Source: Micromonospora qiuiae (GTDB taxonomy: Bacteria; Actinomycetota; Actinomycetes; Mycobacteriales; Micromonosporaceae). From it: 64,000 nucleotides of DNA. A program made the position numbers and the translations under genes. The notes under the pieces were generated by a model, which was given only the letters and a program-made list of their open reading frames with translations, was not told the origin of the DNA and did no database searches. The stretch lies in contig NZ_BOPC01000013.1 of assembly GCF_016863555.1 (NCBI RefSeq), forward strand, positions 146,908 through 210,907, in the 5' to 3' direction. Each line of letters begins with the position of its first letter. Positions within the stretch are counted from its first letter, which is position 1. This document shows, piece after piece, positions 15,897 through 24,759 of this stretch.

Positions 15897-16874
15897 TCAG
15901 GAGGACGACCGGGTGTGCGGCACCGGCGTCGGCGCCCCGCCCTCGGGCGGTGGCGCAGCGGCGGGCGGTGGCGTGGTGACGAGCGGTGCGACGGGGGTGG
16001 CCTCCGGGCGACGCTTGCCGTGCCGACGGCGCAGCCACCACAGCACCCCCAGCGGTACGCCGAGCACCAGCAGCCACGGCAGGACCGCCCCGAGCACGGT
16101 GAGCAGGACGGTCATCGAGGTCAGGAAAACCTTCCAACCGCCGCGGAGCCCGACCAGGAAGCCGATCTCGTTCTTCTCCTCGGCGATGCTCGCATCCGGC
16201 CCGACCAGGGTGACGGTGACCGCCGACAGTGCGGTCAGGTCGGTCAGCCGCCGCTTCTTCGCCTCCAGCGAGGCGAGGTCGGCCTCCCGCCGGCCCAGTT
16301 CGTTTTCCAGAGTGACCAGATCGCTGATCGAGCTGGCCCGCTCGAGCAGCCGCCGCGCGCTCTCCACCCGGGCCCGCTGGCTGGTGATGCGGGCATCGAG
16401 GTCGATGCTCTCCTCGGTGACATCCTGAGTGTTGATCTCACGCTGCTGCTGGACGCCGAGATCCGCGAGCTCTTCCACCACCGCGTAGAACCGGTCCGCC
16501 GGCACCCGCAGCTGCAACTCCGCGACCGCGTCGGCGTCGGAACTGCGTCGCTGGTCCGCGCCGACGAAGCCACCGGCCCGGGTGGCCGTGGCGGCGGCCC
16601 TGCGCGCGGCCGCCGCGACATCGTCCACCTTCACCTGGAGCGATCCGGTGTAGATGATCGAACGCTGGTCGACCCGGGTGTCGGTCGCCGCTCCGGTGCC
16701 GCCCTGCCTCTCCTCCGGGGCGGCGTTGCCGCCCTCGTGCGCCGGCCCGGCGGCGGCCCCCGCGTCGGTCGCCGTCGTACTGTCGCTGCCGCTGCCGCTC
16801 CCGCAGCCGGCGAGCAGCAGCAGGACGACCGCCACCGCCACCGCCGGAGATCGCCGCGATCTTCGCACGCTCAT
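15897..16874 (-). CDS. DUF4349 domain lipoprotein with coiled coil and C-terminal membrane helix
   Basis: 325 residues from ATG 16874, preceded by AAAGGGG. Lipoprotein signal VAVAVVLLLLAGCGSGS with the lipobox Cys near residue 24, then a Ser/Thr/Gly-rich linker. The DUF4349 core has RSIIYTGSLQVKVDDV, GFVGADQRRSS and LRVPADRFYAVVEELADLG. A coiled coil follows (SIDLDARITSQRARVESARR, LEAKKRRLTDL), then a strong membrane segment (VLLTVLGAVLPWLLVLG) and a basic, Pro-rich tail. Membrane-tethered on both sides; function unknown in the family. Confidence 0.88.
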   Translation of the reverse strand: MSVRRSRRSPAVAVAVVLLLLAGCGSGSGSDSTTATDAGAAAGPAHEGGNAAPEERQGGTGAATDTRVDQRSIIYTGSLQVKVDDVAAAARRAAATATRAGGFVGADQRRSSDADAVAELQLRVPADRFYAVVEELADLGVQQQREINTQDVTEESIDLDARITSQRARVESARRLLERASSISDLVTLENELGRREADLASLEAKKRRLTDLTALSAVTVTLVGPDASIAEEKNEIGFLVGLRGGWKVFLTSMTVLLTVLGAVLPWLLVLGVPLGVLWWLRRRHGKRRPEATPVAPLVTTPPPAAAPPPEGGAPTPVPHTRSSS

Positions 16875-16989
16875 CCCCGTTCCCCTTTCATTTTTCCCGC
16901 ATCGGTGATAGCTCGGACGGCCCGCGCCACCCCACGGGTTCCGGCAGACTGCGCTCAGGACGTCACGATTCGATATGGGAGGCATCACG

Positions 16990-17622
16990 ATGCGGCTCAC
17001 CAAGTACGCCCACTCGTGCCTGCGGGTCGAGCACGACGGAGGGGTGCTGGTCGTCGATCCGGGAATGTTCAGCGAACCGGCGGTGGCGCTGGACGGGGTC
17101 GACGCGGTGCTGATCACCCACGAGCACCCCGACCACGTCGATGTCGAAGCGGTCAACCGGCAGTTGACGCGGCGCCCGTTCGTCATCCACGCCCCGGCCG
17201 CGCTCGCCGACACCCTGGGGGACGCGGCCGAGATGCTGCGTCCGGTCGTGCCGGGGGAGTCGTTCACCGCCGCCGGCGTCCCGGTACGCGCCTACGGCGG
17301 CCGGCACGCGGTGATCCACCCCGACATCCCGGTGGTGGAGAACCTCGGTTACCTGATCAACGATGTCGTCTACCACCCCGGCGACGCCCTGTTCGTCCCG
17401 GACGACGTTCAGGTCGACACCCTCTTCGCGCCGATCCACGCGCCCTGGTCGAAGTTCTCCGAGGTGGTCGACTTCATCCGCGCGGTGTCCCCGCGCCGGG
17501 TCTTCGCCCTGCACGACGCGCTGCTCAACGACAACGGGTACGCGGTGCTCGACCGGCAGTACACCGCCCTGTCCGGCAGCGCGTACCAACGGCTGGAGCC
17601 GGGCAGCCGGATCGACGGCTGA
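16990..17622 (+). CDS. MBL-fold metal-dependent hydrolase
   Basis: 210 residues from ATG 16990. GGGAGG sits within the preceding bases, so I prefer this over ATG 16975. UlaG/YcjX-like metallo-beta-lactamase fold: MRLTKYAHSCLRVEHDGG, VVDPGMFSEP near 21, metal motif THEHPDHVD near 43, GGRHAVIHPDIPVV near 98, YHPGDALF near 127, HAPWSKFSEVVDF near 148 and ALHDALLND near 172. Cytoplasmic. Five bases separate its stop from the next ATG, so the two genes are probably co-transcribed. Confidence 0.88.
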   Translation: MRLTKYAHSCLRVEHDGGVLVVDPGMFSEPAVALDGVDAVLITHEHPDHVDVEAVNRQLTRRPFVIHAPAALADTLGDAAEMLRPVVPGESFTAAGVPVRAYGGRHAVIHPDIPVVENLGYLINDVVYHPGDALFVPDDVQVDTLFAPIHAPWSKFSEVVDFIRAVSPRRVFALHDALLNDNGYAVLDRQYTALSGSAYQRLEPGSRIDG

Positions 17623-17626
17623 ACCG

Positions 17627-18559
17627 ATGCCCGACCTCCCGCGCGACCTCGTCGAGCGGCTCTACCGAACGCCGCCGGACCGGTTCGTCGCCGCCCGGGA
17701 CACCGCCGCCGCCGAGGCGCGTCGCGCCGGCGACCCCGGGTCCGCTCGGCAGATCGCCCGGTTGCGCCGGCCCACGGTGGCCGCCTGGCTGGTCAACCTG
17801 CTCGCCATCGAACGCCCCGAACTGGTGGCCGACCTGGTGCAGCTGGCCGATGCTCTGCGCGACGCCCAACGCGAACTGCGCGGCTCGCGCCTGCGGGAAC
17901 TGTCGGGGCAGCGGCGGGCCGCGGTCGGCGCGCTCGTCGCCGAGGTACGCCGGCTCGCCGCCGGGGTCGAAGGGGCGCCCGCGGGCGGAAAGCTGCCGCT
18001 GGGCGAGGTCGAGTCGACGCTGAACGCCGCGCTCTCCGACGCGGAGGTGGCCGAGCAGGTGCGTGCCGGCCGGCTGCTGCGGTCCGTGCACTACGCCGGG
18101 TTCGGCGAGGTGCCCAGGCCCCAGCTGCGCCTGGTGACCGGCGGTGAGGAGCCGCCGGCCGCCACGGCCCGCGAGCGCCGGCCGGACCGGGGCGCGTTGC
18201 GGGCCGAGCAGGCGCGGCGGGCGGCGCGGGCGGAACTGGCCCGCCGCCGTACGGCACTGGAGAAGGAACTGGCACGGGCGCGTACCGACCAGGAACGGGC
18301 CGAGGCGGAGCTGGCCGGCGCGGCGGCGACCGAGCGGGACGGGAGCGCCGCCCTGGACGCCGTCGAGACGGAACTGGCCGAGCTGGAGCGTCACCGAGCC
18401 ATCGCCGAGCAGGAACTGAGCCGAGCGCGGTTGGCCCGCCGGGCGGCCGAGCGGGCCGCCAGTGCCGCCCGGCGCCGTACCGGTGAGGTCGAGGCCGCGA
18501 TGGAGGCGTTGGCAGCCGAGGAGGGGGATGCCGGCGGCGGCGACGGGGCGGCAGACTGA
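17627..18559 (+). CDS. conserved hypothetical coiled-coil protein
   Basis: 310 residues. The N-terminal 100 contain LVERLYRTPPDRFVAARD, ARQIARLRRPTVAAWLVNLL and LRELSGQRRAAVGALV. From about residue 175 to 300 it is an Ala/Arg/Glu-rich long coiled coil (RAEQARRAARAELARRRTAL; TELAELERHRAIAEQELSRA). I know similar actinomycete proteins only as hypothetical. It follows the MBL hydrolase with a 4-base gap. Confidence 0.75.
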   Translation: MPDLPRDLVERLYRTPPDRFVAARDTAAAEARRAGDPGSARQIARLRRPTVAAWLVNLLAIERPELVADLVQLADALRDAQRELRGSRLRELSGQRRAAVGALVAEVRRLAAGVEGAPAGGKLPLGEVESTLNAALSDAEVAEQVRAGRLLRSVHYAGFGEVPRPQLRLVTGGEEPPAATARERRPDRGALRAEQARRAARAELARRRTALEKELARARTDQERAEAELAGAAATERDGSAALDAVETELAELERHRAIAEQELSRARLARRAAERAASAARRRTGEVEAAMEALAAEEGDAGGGDGAAD

Positions 18560-18644
18560 TTCTCGTGGACGGACCTACCGCCGGATCCCTCATGGACGGT
18601 GCTGCGGACGAATTCCTCGTGGGCGGGCGTTCGGGCGGAGCGGG

Positions 18645-19382
18645 ATGACCCCGGAACAGGCGGCCGCGGCCGGCAAACCGGCGGTGCTGGCGCTCGGAGA
18701 GGCCTACAACCGGTGTCCCACCACCCTGAACCGGGCCCGGTTGCTCGGCATCTCGGGCTGGGCGTTCTACATCACCGGCCGGGCCGGCGCGCTGGGCGAC
18801 GTCCGAGCCGAGACGGTGGCCGCCGCGCTCGGCTTCATCGCCCCCGACGCGGTCGCCGACGGCTGGGACGCCGCCGTCCGCACCGCACGGCCCTTCGAGG
18901 TGGCCGCCGCCAGCCTGGCCGAGTGCTGCCGCTGGGGCGACGAGAACCTGTCCGCGCTGCCCGGCGTCGACCGGCTCGCCACGCTGGTCGAACGGGCGGT
19001 CGCGGCAGCCGACGCCAGCGGGATGCCGCTGTTCGCGGCGTGGCGGGCCATGCCGCCGCAGGCGCAGCACCCCGGTGCCCGGGCCGCCGCCGGGCTGCGC
19101 CTGCTCCGGGAGCATTTCACCGGCGCCCATCTGGTCGCCGTGCGGGCCAGCGGGATGAGTCCGCTGGAGGCGGTGCTGGCCGGCCCGGAGGGCGAGAGCG
19201 GCGCGGTCGCCTGTGGGTGGCCGCCGCCGTACCCACCGGTCGGACCGCTGGTCCGGCGCCGGCTGTGGGCCGAGGCGGTGACCGACCGGCTCGTCTCACC
19301 CGCGTTCGGGGCGCTTGGTCCCGGCGACTGCGCCGAGCTGCTGGAACTACTGGCCGTGACGCGGGCGCACACCCAGGGCTGA
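18645..19382 (+). CDS. SCO6745-family protein
   Basis: 245 residues from ATG 18645 (GGCGGAGCGGG upstream). The opening EAYNRCPTTLNRARLLGISG and repeated RAGALGDVRAETVAAALGF, PFEVAAASLAECCRWGDENL, RAMPPQAQHPGARAAAGLRL and PAFGALGPGDCAELLELLAV match the helical SCO6745-like family of unknown function common in actinomycetes. No membrane segment or signal peptide. Located 85 bases after the coiled-coil gene. Confidence 0.75.
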   Translation: MTPEQAAAAGKPAVLALGEAYNRCPTTLNRARLLGISGWAFYITGRAGALGDVRAETVAAALGFIAPDAVADGWDAAVRTARPFEVAAASLAECCRWGDENLSALPGVDRLATLVERAVAAADASGMPLFAAWRAMPPQAQHPGARAAAGLRLLREHFTGAHLVAVRASGMSPLEAVLAGPEGESGAVACGWPPPYPPVGPLVRRRLWAEAVTDRLVSPAFGALGPGDCAELLELLAVTRAHTQG

Positions 19383-19403
19383 CGAACCGCCCGAAACGGG
19401 TAC

Positions 19404-19436
19404 GGACCACCCGGGCTTCGGGGCCGGGGCCCGGTC
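19404..19436. terminator. bidirectional terminator-like hairpin between convergent genes
   Basis: GGACC and CCGGGC on the left pair with GCCCGG and TCC on the right across a short GC-rich loop, between convergent stops at 19382 and 19477. Confidence 0.4.
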
Positions 19437-19476
19437 CGACGGCGGCCGATAGCAGACTGGGGGCGTGGAAGACGTA

Positions 19477-19932
19477 CTACGCCGACGCGGTGCCGGTGGG
19501 GCGGGACCGCAGCTCGAGGACGTAGTCGTCCGGCGCGCCCGCCTTCTCGGCGGCGTTCGCGATCTCCGACAGGTACCACGAGGTGGGCAACCCGCCCTCG
19601 TAGCCGTCGAAGACGTAGACCCAGGCGGTCACGTCGCCATCCAGAGTCGACACGCGGACGGTCAGCTTCCGGTAGGTGCCGGAGGTCACGCCCTCGATCT
19701 CGTCCAGCTGGGCCGCGTCGTAGGGGTGGATGTCGTAGAGCGCGACGAACACCCGGTCGCCGGGCGACTCGACCACCGTGCTGACCGCACCCTCCCAGCC
19801 GATGACGTCCTCACCGGCGAAGGTGAGGCGCCATCCTTCCAGCCAGCCGATGCCCACCATTGGCGAATGCGGGCAGTATGCCCGCATTCGGGCGGGGTCC
19901 AGGTTCGAGCCGTAGGCGGCGTAATGACGCAC
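19477..19932 (-). CDS. gamma-glutamylcyclotransferase
   Basis: 151 residues from GTG 19932, the usual GGCT length. The N-terminal RHYAAYGSNLDPARMRAYCP carries the YGSN loop. The conserved WRLTFAG, the acidic LDEIEGVTSGTYRKL near 75 and VYVFDGYEGGLPTSWYLSEI follow. It would convert gamma-glutamyl amino acids or related amides to 5-oxoproline and free amine in the cytosol. Divergent from lpdA, with about 100 bases between that must hold both promoters. GGCT beside lpdA is, as I recall, a stable actinobacterial arrangement. Confidence 0.88.
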   Translation of the reverse strand: MRHYAAYGSNLDPARMRAYCPHSPMVGIGWLEGWRLTFAGEDVIGWEGAVSTVVESPGDRVFVALYDIHPYDAAQLDEIEGVTSGTYRKLTVRVSTLDGDVTAWVYVFDGYEGGLPTSWYLSEIANAAEKAGAPDDYVLELRSRPTGTASA

Positions 19933-20038
19933 GGCGATGACGATAGCCCGGCTGGCGCGTGGGGGAGAATACGGCGGTGCGTGTCGCACGTGTCGAGAAG
20001 AAGAAAATCACTGTGAGCATGGACGAGGGGCGGTCGTG

Positions 20039-21442
20039 GTGAGCCGGATCGTGATCATCGGCGGGGGGCCGGCGGGCTACGAGGCGGCACTGGTCGCCGC
20101 CCAGATGGACGCCGACGTCACCGTGGTGGAGGCCGACGGCGCCGGCGGTGCCTGCGTGCTCTCCGACTGCGTACCGTCGAAGACCTTCATCGCCAGCTCG
20201 GAGGTGGTCACCGGGTACCGCGACACCGAGGTGTTCGGGGTGCACTCCGGCGGCCTGGACGCCGTCACCGTCGACGCCCGCGCGGTCCACGAGCGGGTCA
20301 AGCGCCTCGCCCTGGCCCAGTCCGCCGACATCCACGCCAAGCTGCTCAAGGCGGGGGTCACGTTCGTCTCCGGCCAGGCTCGGATGGGCGAGGACACCCT
20401 CGGCCACACCCACCGCGTGATCGTCACGCCCGGCGGCGAGGAGGCGGCGTACGCGATCGACGCCTCGACGGTGCTGATCGCCACCGGCGCGACCCCGCGC
20501 CAGCTGCCCACCGCGGTGCCCGACGGCGAACGCATCCTGACCTGGCGGCAGGTGTACGACCTGCCTGAGCTGCCGCAGCACCTGATCGTGGTGGGTTCCG
20601 GCGTGACCGGTGCCGAGTTCGCCAGCGCGTACCTGGCGATGGGGATCGAGGTGACCCTGGTCTCCAGCCGGGACCGGGTGATGCCGCACGAGGACGCCGA
20701 CGCCGCGCAGGCGATCGAGCGGGTTTTCCGCTCCCGGGGCATGACCATCCTGAACAACTCCCGCGCCGAGGGCGTCCGCCGCACCTCCGACGGCGTCGAG
20801 GTCGAGCTCTCCGACGGGCGCAAGGTGTACGGCTCGCACGCGCTGATCGCGGTCGGTTCGATCCCGAACACCGGCGAGCTGGGGCTGGCCGAGTACGGCG
20901 TCGAGCTGGCCCGGGGCGGCTACGTCACGGTCGACCGGGTCTCCCGTACCAACGTGCCCGGCATCTACGCGGCCGGTGACTGCACCGGGGTGCTGCCGCT
21001 GGCCAGCGTCGCCGCCATGCAGGGCCGGATCGCCATGTGGCACGCGCTCGGCGAGGCGGTCCGGCCGCTGCGGCTACGGACGGTCGCGGCGAACGTCTTC
21101 ACCGACCCGGAACTGGCCACCGTGGGCGTCTCCCAGAACGAGGTGGACGCCGGCAAAATCCCCGCCCGGCAGGTGATGCTGCCGTTGGCCGGCAACGCCC
21201 GAGCGAAGATGGACGAGGTGGCCGACGGCTTCGTCAAGCTCTTCTGCCGCCCCGCCAGTGGCCAGGTCATCGGTGGCGTGGTGGTCGCCCCGAAGGCCAG
21301 CGAGCTGATCCTGCCGATCACCATGGCGGTGGAGAACAACCTCACCGTCAACGAGCTGGCCCAGACCATCACCATCTACCCGAGCCTCTCCGGCTCCGTC
21401 ACCGAGGCCGCCCGCCAGCTCATGCTCCACGAACTCGAATAA
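20039..21442 (+). CDS. lpdA: NAD(P)H:quinone/dihydrolipoamide-type flavoprotein LpdA
   Basis: About 467 residues. FAD motif IVIIGGGPAGYEAALVAAQ at the N-terminus, redox pair CVLSDCVPSKTF near 44-55, a second Rossmann motif LIVVGSGVTGAEFASAYLAM near 183, GIYAAGDCTGVLPLASVAAM near 309, and a C-terminal dimerisation domain. No lipoyl-complex genes are adjacent. The M. tuberculosis protein in the same neighbourhood (LpdA, Rv3303c) works as a quinone reductase rather than a pyruvate-dehydrogenase component, and I assume the same here. GTG 20039 (GAGGGG 8 bases upstream) and GTG 20036 are both possible starts. Confidence 0.9.
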   Translation: MSRIVIIGGGPAGYEAALVAAQMDADVTVVEADGAGGACVLSDCVPSKTFIASSEVVTGYRDTEVFGVHSGGLDAVTVDARAVHERVKRLALAQSADIHAKLLKAGVTFVSGQARMGEDTLGHTHRVIVTPGGEEAAYAIDASTVLIATGATPRQLPTAVPDGERILTWRQVYDLPELPQHLIVVGSGVTGAEFASAYLAMGIEVTLVSSRDRVMPHEDADAAQAIERVFRSRGMTILNNSRAEGVRRTSDGVEVELSDGRKVYGSHALIAVGSIPNTGELGLAEYGVELARGGYVTVDRVSRTNVPGIYAAGDCTGVLPLASVAAMQGRIAMWHALGEAVRPLRLRTVAANVFTDPELATVGVSQNEVDAGKIPARQVMLPLAGNARAKMDEVADGFVKLFCRPASGQVIGGVVVAPKASELILPITMAVENNLTVNELAQTITIYPSLSGSVTEAARQLMLHELE

Positions 21443-21504
21443 CCCCACCCCCCACCCCTCACCCTCCCCACCCGCCACGCTCCCCGCCACCCCCACCTCT
21501 TCGT

Positions 21505-21576
21505 CGATCATGCAGTTGTGGTCGCTGGTTCGTCCCGATTCGCGGCTTTTGCGGCGACCAAAACTGCATGATCGCG
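21505..21576. repeat. REP-like palindrome, GATCATGCAGTT family, copy 1
   Basis: Arms 21505-21525 and 21553-21574 pair with one mismatch (outer sequence CGATCATGCAGTT). The centre contains GATTCGCGG. Copy 2 (45671-45744) shares the arms and the GCGAATCGGG centre in the other orientation. It overlaps the end of the DUF998 gene and supplies its stop codon. Confidence 0.85.
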
Positions 21577-22236
21577 GGAAGCGGGGAGGGGGCGGCGGGG
21601 GGTGGGGAGGGGGGTGGGGAGGGTGGCGAGGAGGGTCAGGAGGGTTACCTCGGTGAGGATGAGGGCGCGTTCGATGAGGCCGTAGAGGGCTCGGTCGCCG
21701 GGGTAGGCGGACCAGACCATCGCCACGGCCAGCAGCAGGCTGGCCAGGGTCAGGGCGCGCAGCCAGCGGCGGGCGCGGATGCCGGGGGAGAGTCGGTCGG
21801 CGAGCAGCCAGCCGGCGATCGGCAGCGCCAGAAAGGCAGCCACCGAGGCGTACCGGTGCACGTAGGCGGCAGTGCCCATGCCGGTGCCGGGCGGGTTGGT
21901 CGGCACCAGCCCCGACACCAGCAGACCGCCCGCCCAGATCGCCAGCAGCCACTCGGCCACCCGACCGCGGCGACCGACCGTGACGGCCGTGCCTGCGGGC
22001 GCACCACAGTAGGGGCGGCCGAGCCTGTTCAGGGCCGGGATGAGCACGGCCGAGGCTGCGGCGAGCAGCAGCATCGCCACATGGATCAACCCGCCGGACT
22101 CGGAGACGGCGTAGTCGCTGACGGTCAGGCGCAGTGGGTCCAGGTCGTCCACGCCGGTGTGACCGATGACGGCGAGCAGTGCCGCGAGGGCGATCCCGCC
22201 GAGGGCCAGTACACCGTGGTTCCGGGTTCCAGGCAT
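21508..22236 (-). CDS. DUF998-family membrane protein with repeat-encoded C-terminus
   Basis: 242 residues with about six hydrophobic segments (GVLALGGIALAALLAVIG, HVAMLLLAAASAVLIPAL, AEWLLAIWAGGLLVSGLV, ASVAAFLALPIAGWLLA, LRALTLASLLLAVAMVW, LILTEVTLLTLLA) and the SDYAVSESGG loop after the first. DUF998 members are integral membrane proteins of unknown function. Odd: after the last helix a Pro-rich stretch encoded by G-tract DNA is followed by a tail (RDHAVLVAAKAANRDEPATT) translated from the palindromic repeat, with the stop in its far arm. The original stop was probably lost. Confidence 0.82.
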   Translation of the reverse strand: MPGTRNHGVLALGGIALAALLAVIGHTGVDDLDPLRLTVSDYAVSESGGLIHVAMLLLAAASAVLIPALNRLGRPYCGAPAGTAVTVGRRGRVAEWLLAIWAGGLLVSGLVPTNPPGTGMGTAAYVHRYASVAAFLALPIAGWLLADRLSPGIRARRWLRALTLASLLLAVAMVWSAYPGDRALYGLIERALILTEVTLLTLLATLPTPLPTPRRPLPASRDHAVLVAAKAANRDEPATTTA

Positions 22237-22550
22237 GCCTCAGCCTGGCCCCAGCGGCACCCCAGACGGATCCGGGACGAGCACGGAAAATCACCCCGGG
22301 GACCTCCCCTACCGGCTGCCGCCGCCCGGTCTGGGATTGCCCTGAGGACGTGTCCGACATCACCGTAATGATCCCCGACGGACGTGAGCAGCGACAGCTC
22401 GCCATGCGGCCGCGAGCGGACGGCCCGACCTGCGTACATCGAAGTTGATTAGTGGCGGGTCGTGGTCGCCGGATGGCGCTGCAGCGGCGTACCGTTGTCG
22501 GCGTGCGGCCCGCGTCGGGTCCCCCGTTCCTGACGCCGCAGGCCGCCGCC
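22237..22550. other. about 310-bp gene-free interval
   Basis: Between the DUF998 start and the terminator of the ABC operon. I see no gene; it should hold the DUF998 promoter. Confidence 0.5.
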
Positions 22551-22581
22551 GGGCCGCTGACAGGTCCCGTGTCAGCGGCCC
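22551..22581 (-). terminator. strong hairpin terminator after the ABC exporter operon
   Basis: GGGCCGCTGACA and TGTCAGCGGCCC are perfect 12-base arms with a 7-base loop, within a further CCGCAGGCC/GGCCTGCGG outer pairing, 60 bases past the ABC gene stop. Confidence 0.7.
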
Positions 22582-22643
22582 GGCCTTCCCGAAGACAGGG
22601 CCTGCGGCCTTCCCCGGGAGCAGGGCGCCCGGCAACGCGGCGA

Positions 22644-24683
22644 TCAGCCTGCGGTGGACGCCGCCGCAACGGGCATCGGGTCGTCGCCCCCGGCCGCCTG
22701 ATGGAACTGGGACTGGTAGAGCCGGTGATACGGGCCGTGCGCGGCGAGCAGTTGCTCGTGGGTGCCCTGCTCGACGATGCGGCCGTGCTCCATCATCAGG
22801 ATCAGGTCGGCGTCGCGGATCGTGGAGAGCCGGTGCGCGATGACGAAGCTGGTCCGCTCCGATCGCAGCGCCGCCATTGCCCGTTGGAGCAGCACCTCGG
22901 TACGGGTGTCCACCGAGCTGGTCGCCTCGTCGAGGATCAGCAGTGCGGGTTCGGCGAGGAACGCCCGGGCGATGGTGATGAGCTGTTTCTCGCCGGCGCT
23001 GACGTTGCTGCCCTCCTCGTCGATCACCGTGTCGTAGCCGTCCGGCAGGCTGCGTACGAAGCGGTCCACGAAGGTGGCCCGAGCGGCGGCGAGGATCTCC
23101 TCCTCCGTCGCGTCGGGCCGGCCGTAGGCGATGTTGTCGCGGATGGTGCCGCCGAACAGCCAGGTGTCCTGGAGCACCATGCCGATCCGGCCGCGCAGGT
23201 CGTCGCGGCGCAACTCGGTGATGTCCACCCCGTCGAGCGTGATCCGGCCGGCGTCCAGCTCGTAGAAGCGCATGATCAGGTTGACCAGGGTGGTCTTGCC
23301 GGCGCCGGTCGGCCCGACGATGGCCACGGTGTGACCGGGCTCGGCCACCAGGGACAGCTCCTCGATCAGCGGCTTGTCCGGGTCGTACCGGAACGAGACG
23401 CGTTCGAATTCGACCCGGCCGTGTGGGTCGGTGAAGCGTACCGGTGCGGCCGGGTCCGGGATCTGCTCGTCGGCGTCCAGCACCGCGAAGACCCGCTCCG
23501 CCGAGGCCACCCCGGACTGAAGCAGGTTGGCCATCGAAGCGACCTGGGTGAGCGGCTGGGTGAACTGACGGGAGTACTGGATGAACGCCTGCACGTCGCC
23601 GAGGCTCATCGCGCCGGAGGCGACCCGCAGCCCGCCGACCACCGCGATCGCCACGTAGCTGAGGTTCCCGATGAAGAGCATCGCCGGCATGATGATCCCG
23701 GAGATGAACTGGGCGCCGAAGCTGGCCTGGAACAGCTGCTCGTTCTTGGCGTGGAAGGCCGCCTCCACCTCGCGCCGCCGGCCGAAGACCTTGATCAGGT
23801 CGTGGCCGGTGAACGCCTCCTCGATCTGCGCGTTCAGCTCCCCGGTGTGGGTCCACTGCGCGATGAACTTCCGCTGCGACCGCTTGGCGATCTGCCCGGT
23901 CACCACGACCGACAGCGGCACCGCGACCAACGCGACCACGGCGAGCAGCGGCGAGATCCAGAACATCATGCCGAGCACACCGACCACGGTGAGCAGCGAG
24001 GTGAGCAGTTGGCTCAGGGTTTGCTGGAGGCTCTGCGAGATGTTGTCGATGTCGTTGGTGACCCGGCTGAGCAGCTCACCGCGCGGCTGCCGATCGAAAT
24101 AAGGCAGCGGTAGCCGGTTGAGCTTCTCCTCCACCTCCGCCCGCAGCTGGAACACGGTCCGCTGGACCACCCCGGTGAGCAGCCAGCCCTGCCACCACAT
24201 CAGCAGGCTGGCCGCCAGGTAGAGGCCCAGCGCCAGCAGCAGCACCCGACCCAGGGCCGGGAAGTCGATCCCTGCCCCGGGCACCACGTCCATCCGGGCG
24301 AGCATGTCGGCGAAGTTGTGGTTGCCGGCCGCTCGGGCCGCGGCGACGGCATCGTCGGCGCTGGTGCCCGATGGGAGCTGTTGGCCGATCACCCCGGTGA
24401 AGATCAGATCGGTGGCGTACCCGAGCACCTTGGGTCCGATCACGGTGAGCCCGACGCTGACCACCGCGAGCCCGATGACCGCACCCAGGTGCAGACGTTG
24501 CGGGCGTAGCCGGCGCAGCAGCCGGCGGGCGGTCGGCCCGAAGTTCAGGGAACGTTCCGCAGGCATCCCCGCGCCCATCCACGGTGGCCCGCCGCGCTGG
24601 CCGCCGGCCGGCAGTCGCTTCGGCGTGGGCCCGTCCGGAGCCGACGGCTGGGCCGGTACGCCGCGAACTCGTTGCTCACTCAT
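22644..24683 (-). CDS. ABC exporter half-transporter, consensus ATPase site
   Basis: 679 residues: a Pro-rich N-terminal extension of about 45, a six-helix exporter domain to about 400 including the long periplasmic-side loop near 110-150, and an ATPase domain with Walker [11 protein letters not shown], signature NVSAGEKQL and Walker [13 protein letters not shown]. The catalytic Glu is present. Paired with the upstream gene (24760) whose Walker B is degenerate, so the two should form a heterodimeric exporter. The signature SAGEK differs from the canonical SGGQ. Multidrug or natural-product export is likely. The operon is headed by a MarR regulator and ends in a strong hairpin. Confidence 0.92.
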   Translation of the reverse strand: MSEQRVRGVPAQPSAPDGPTPKRLPAGGQRGGPPWMGAGMPAERSLNFGPTARRLLRRLRPQRLHLGAVIGLAVVSVGLTVIGPKVLGYATDLIFTGVIGQQLPSGTSADDAVAAARAAGNHNFADMLARMDVVPGAGIDFPALGRVLLLALGLYLAASLLMWWQGWLLTGVVQRTVFQLRAEVEEKLNRLPLPYFDRQPRGELLSRVTNDIDNISQSLQQTLSQLLTSLLTVVGVLGMMFWISPLLAVVALVAVPLSVVVTGQIAKRSQRKFIAQWTHTGELNAQIEEAFTGHDLIKVFGRRREVEAAFHAKNEQLFQASFGAQFISGIIMPAMLFIGNLSYVAIAVVGGLRVASGAMSLGDVQAFIQYSRQFTQPLTQVASMANLLQSGVASAERVFAVLDADEQIPDPAAPVRFTDPHGRVEFERVSFRYDPDKPLIEELSLVAEPGHTVAIVGPTGAGKTTLVNLIMRFYELDAGRITLDGVDITELRRDDLRGRIGMVLQDTWLFGGTIRDNIAYGRPDATEEEILAAARATFVDRFVRSLPDGYDTVIDEEGSNVSAGEKQLITIARAFLAEPALLILDEATSSVDTRTEVLLQRAMAALRSERTSFVIAHRLSTIRDADLILMMEHGRIVEQGTHEQLLAAHGPYHRLYQSQFHQAAGGDDPMPVAAASTAG

Positions 24684-24759
24684 GCCGGCTCTCCGCTTCG
24701 CTGCGTGCCGGCCTGAGGCACAAGCACGCTGAGTTGATGATTCGTTCGCTGGCGTTCAC

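Noticed and set aside
21577..21640. G-tract run as a stand-alone regulatory G-quadruplex
   Set aside because: It is part of the DUF998 coding sequence (Pro/Thr repeats); quadruplex formation is possible but nothing ties it to regulation.
22360..23856. Long minus-strand ORF overlapping the ABC gene
   Set aside because: Arg/Gly/Pro-rich shadow of the ABC exporter frame; high-GC third positions keep antisense and alternative frames open.
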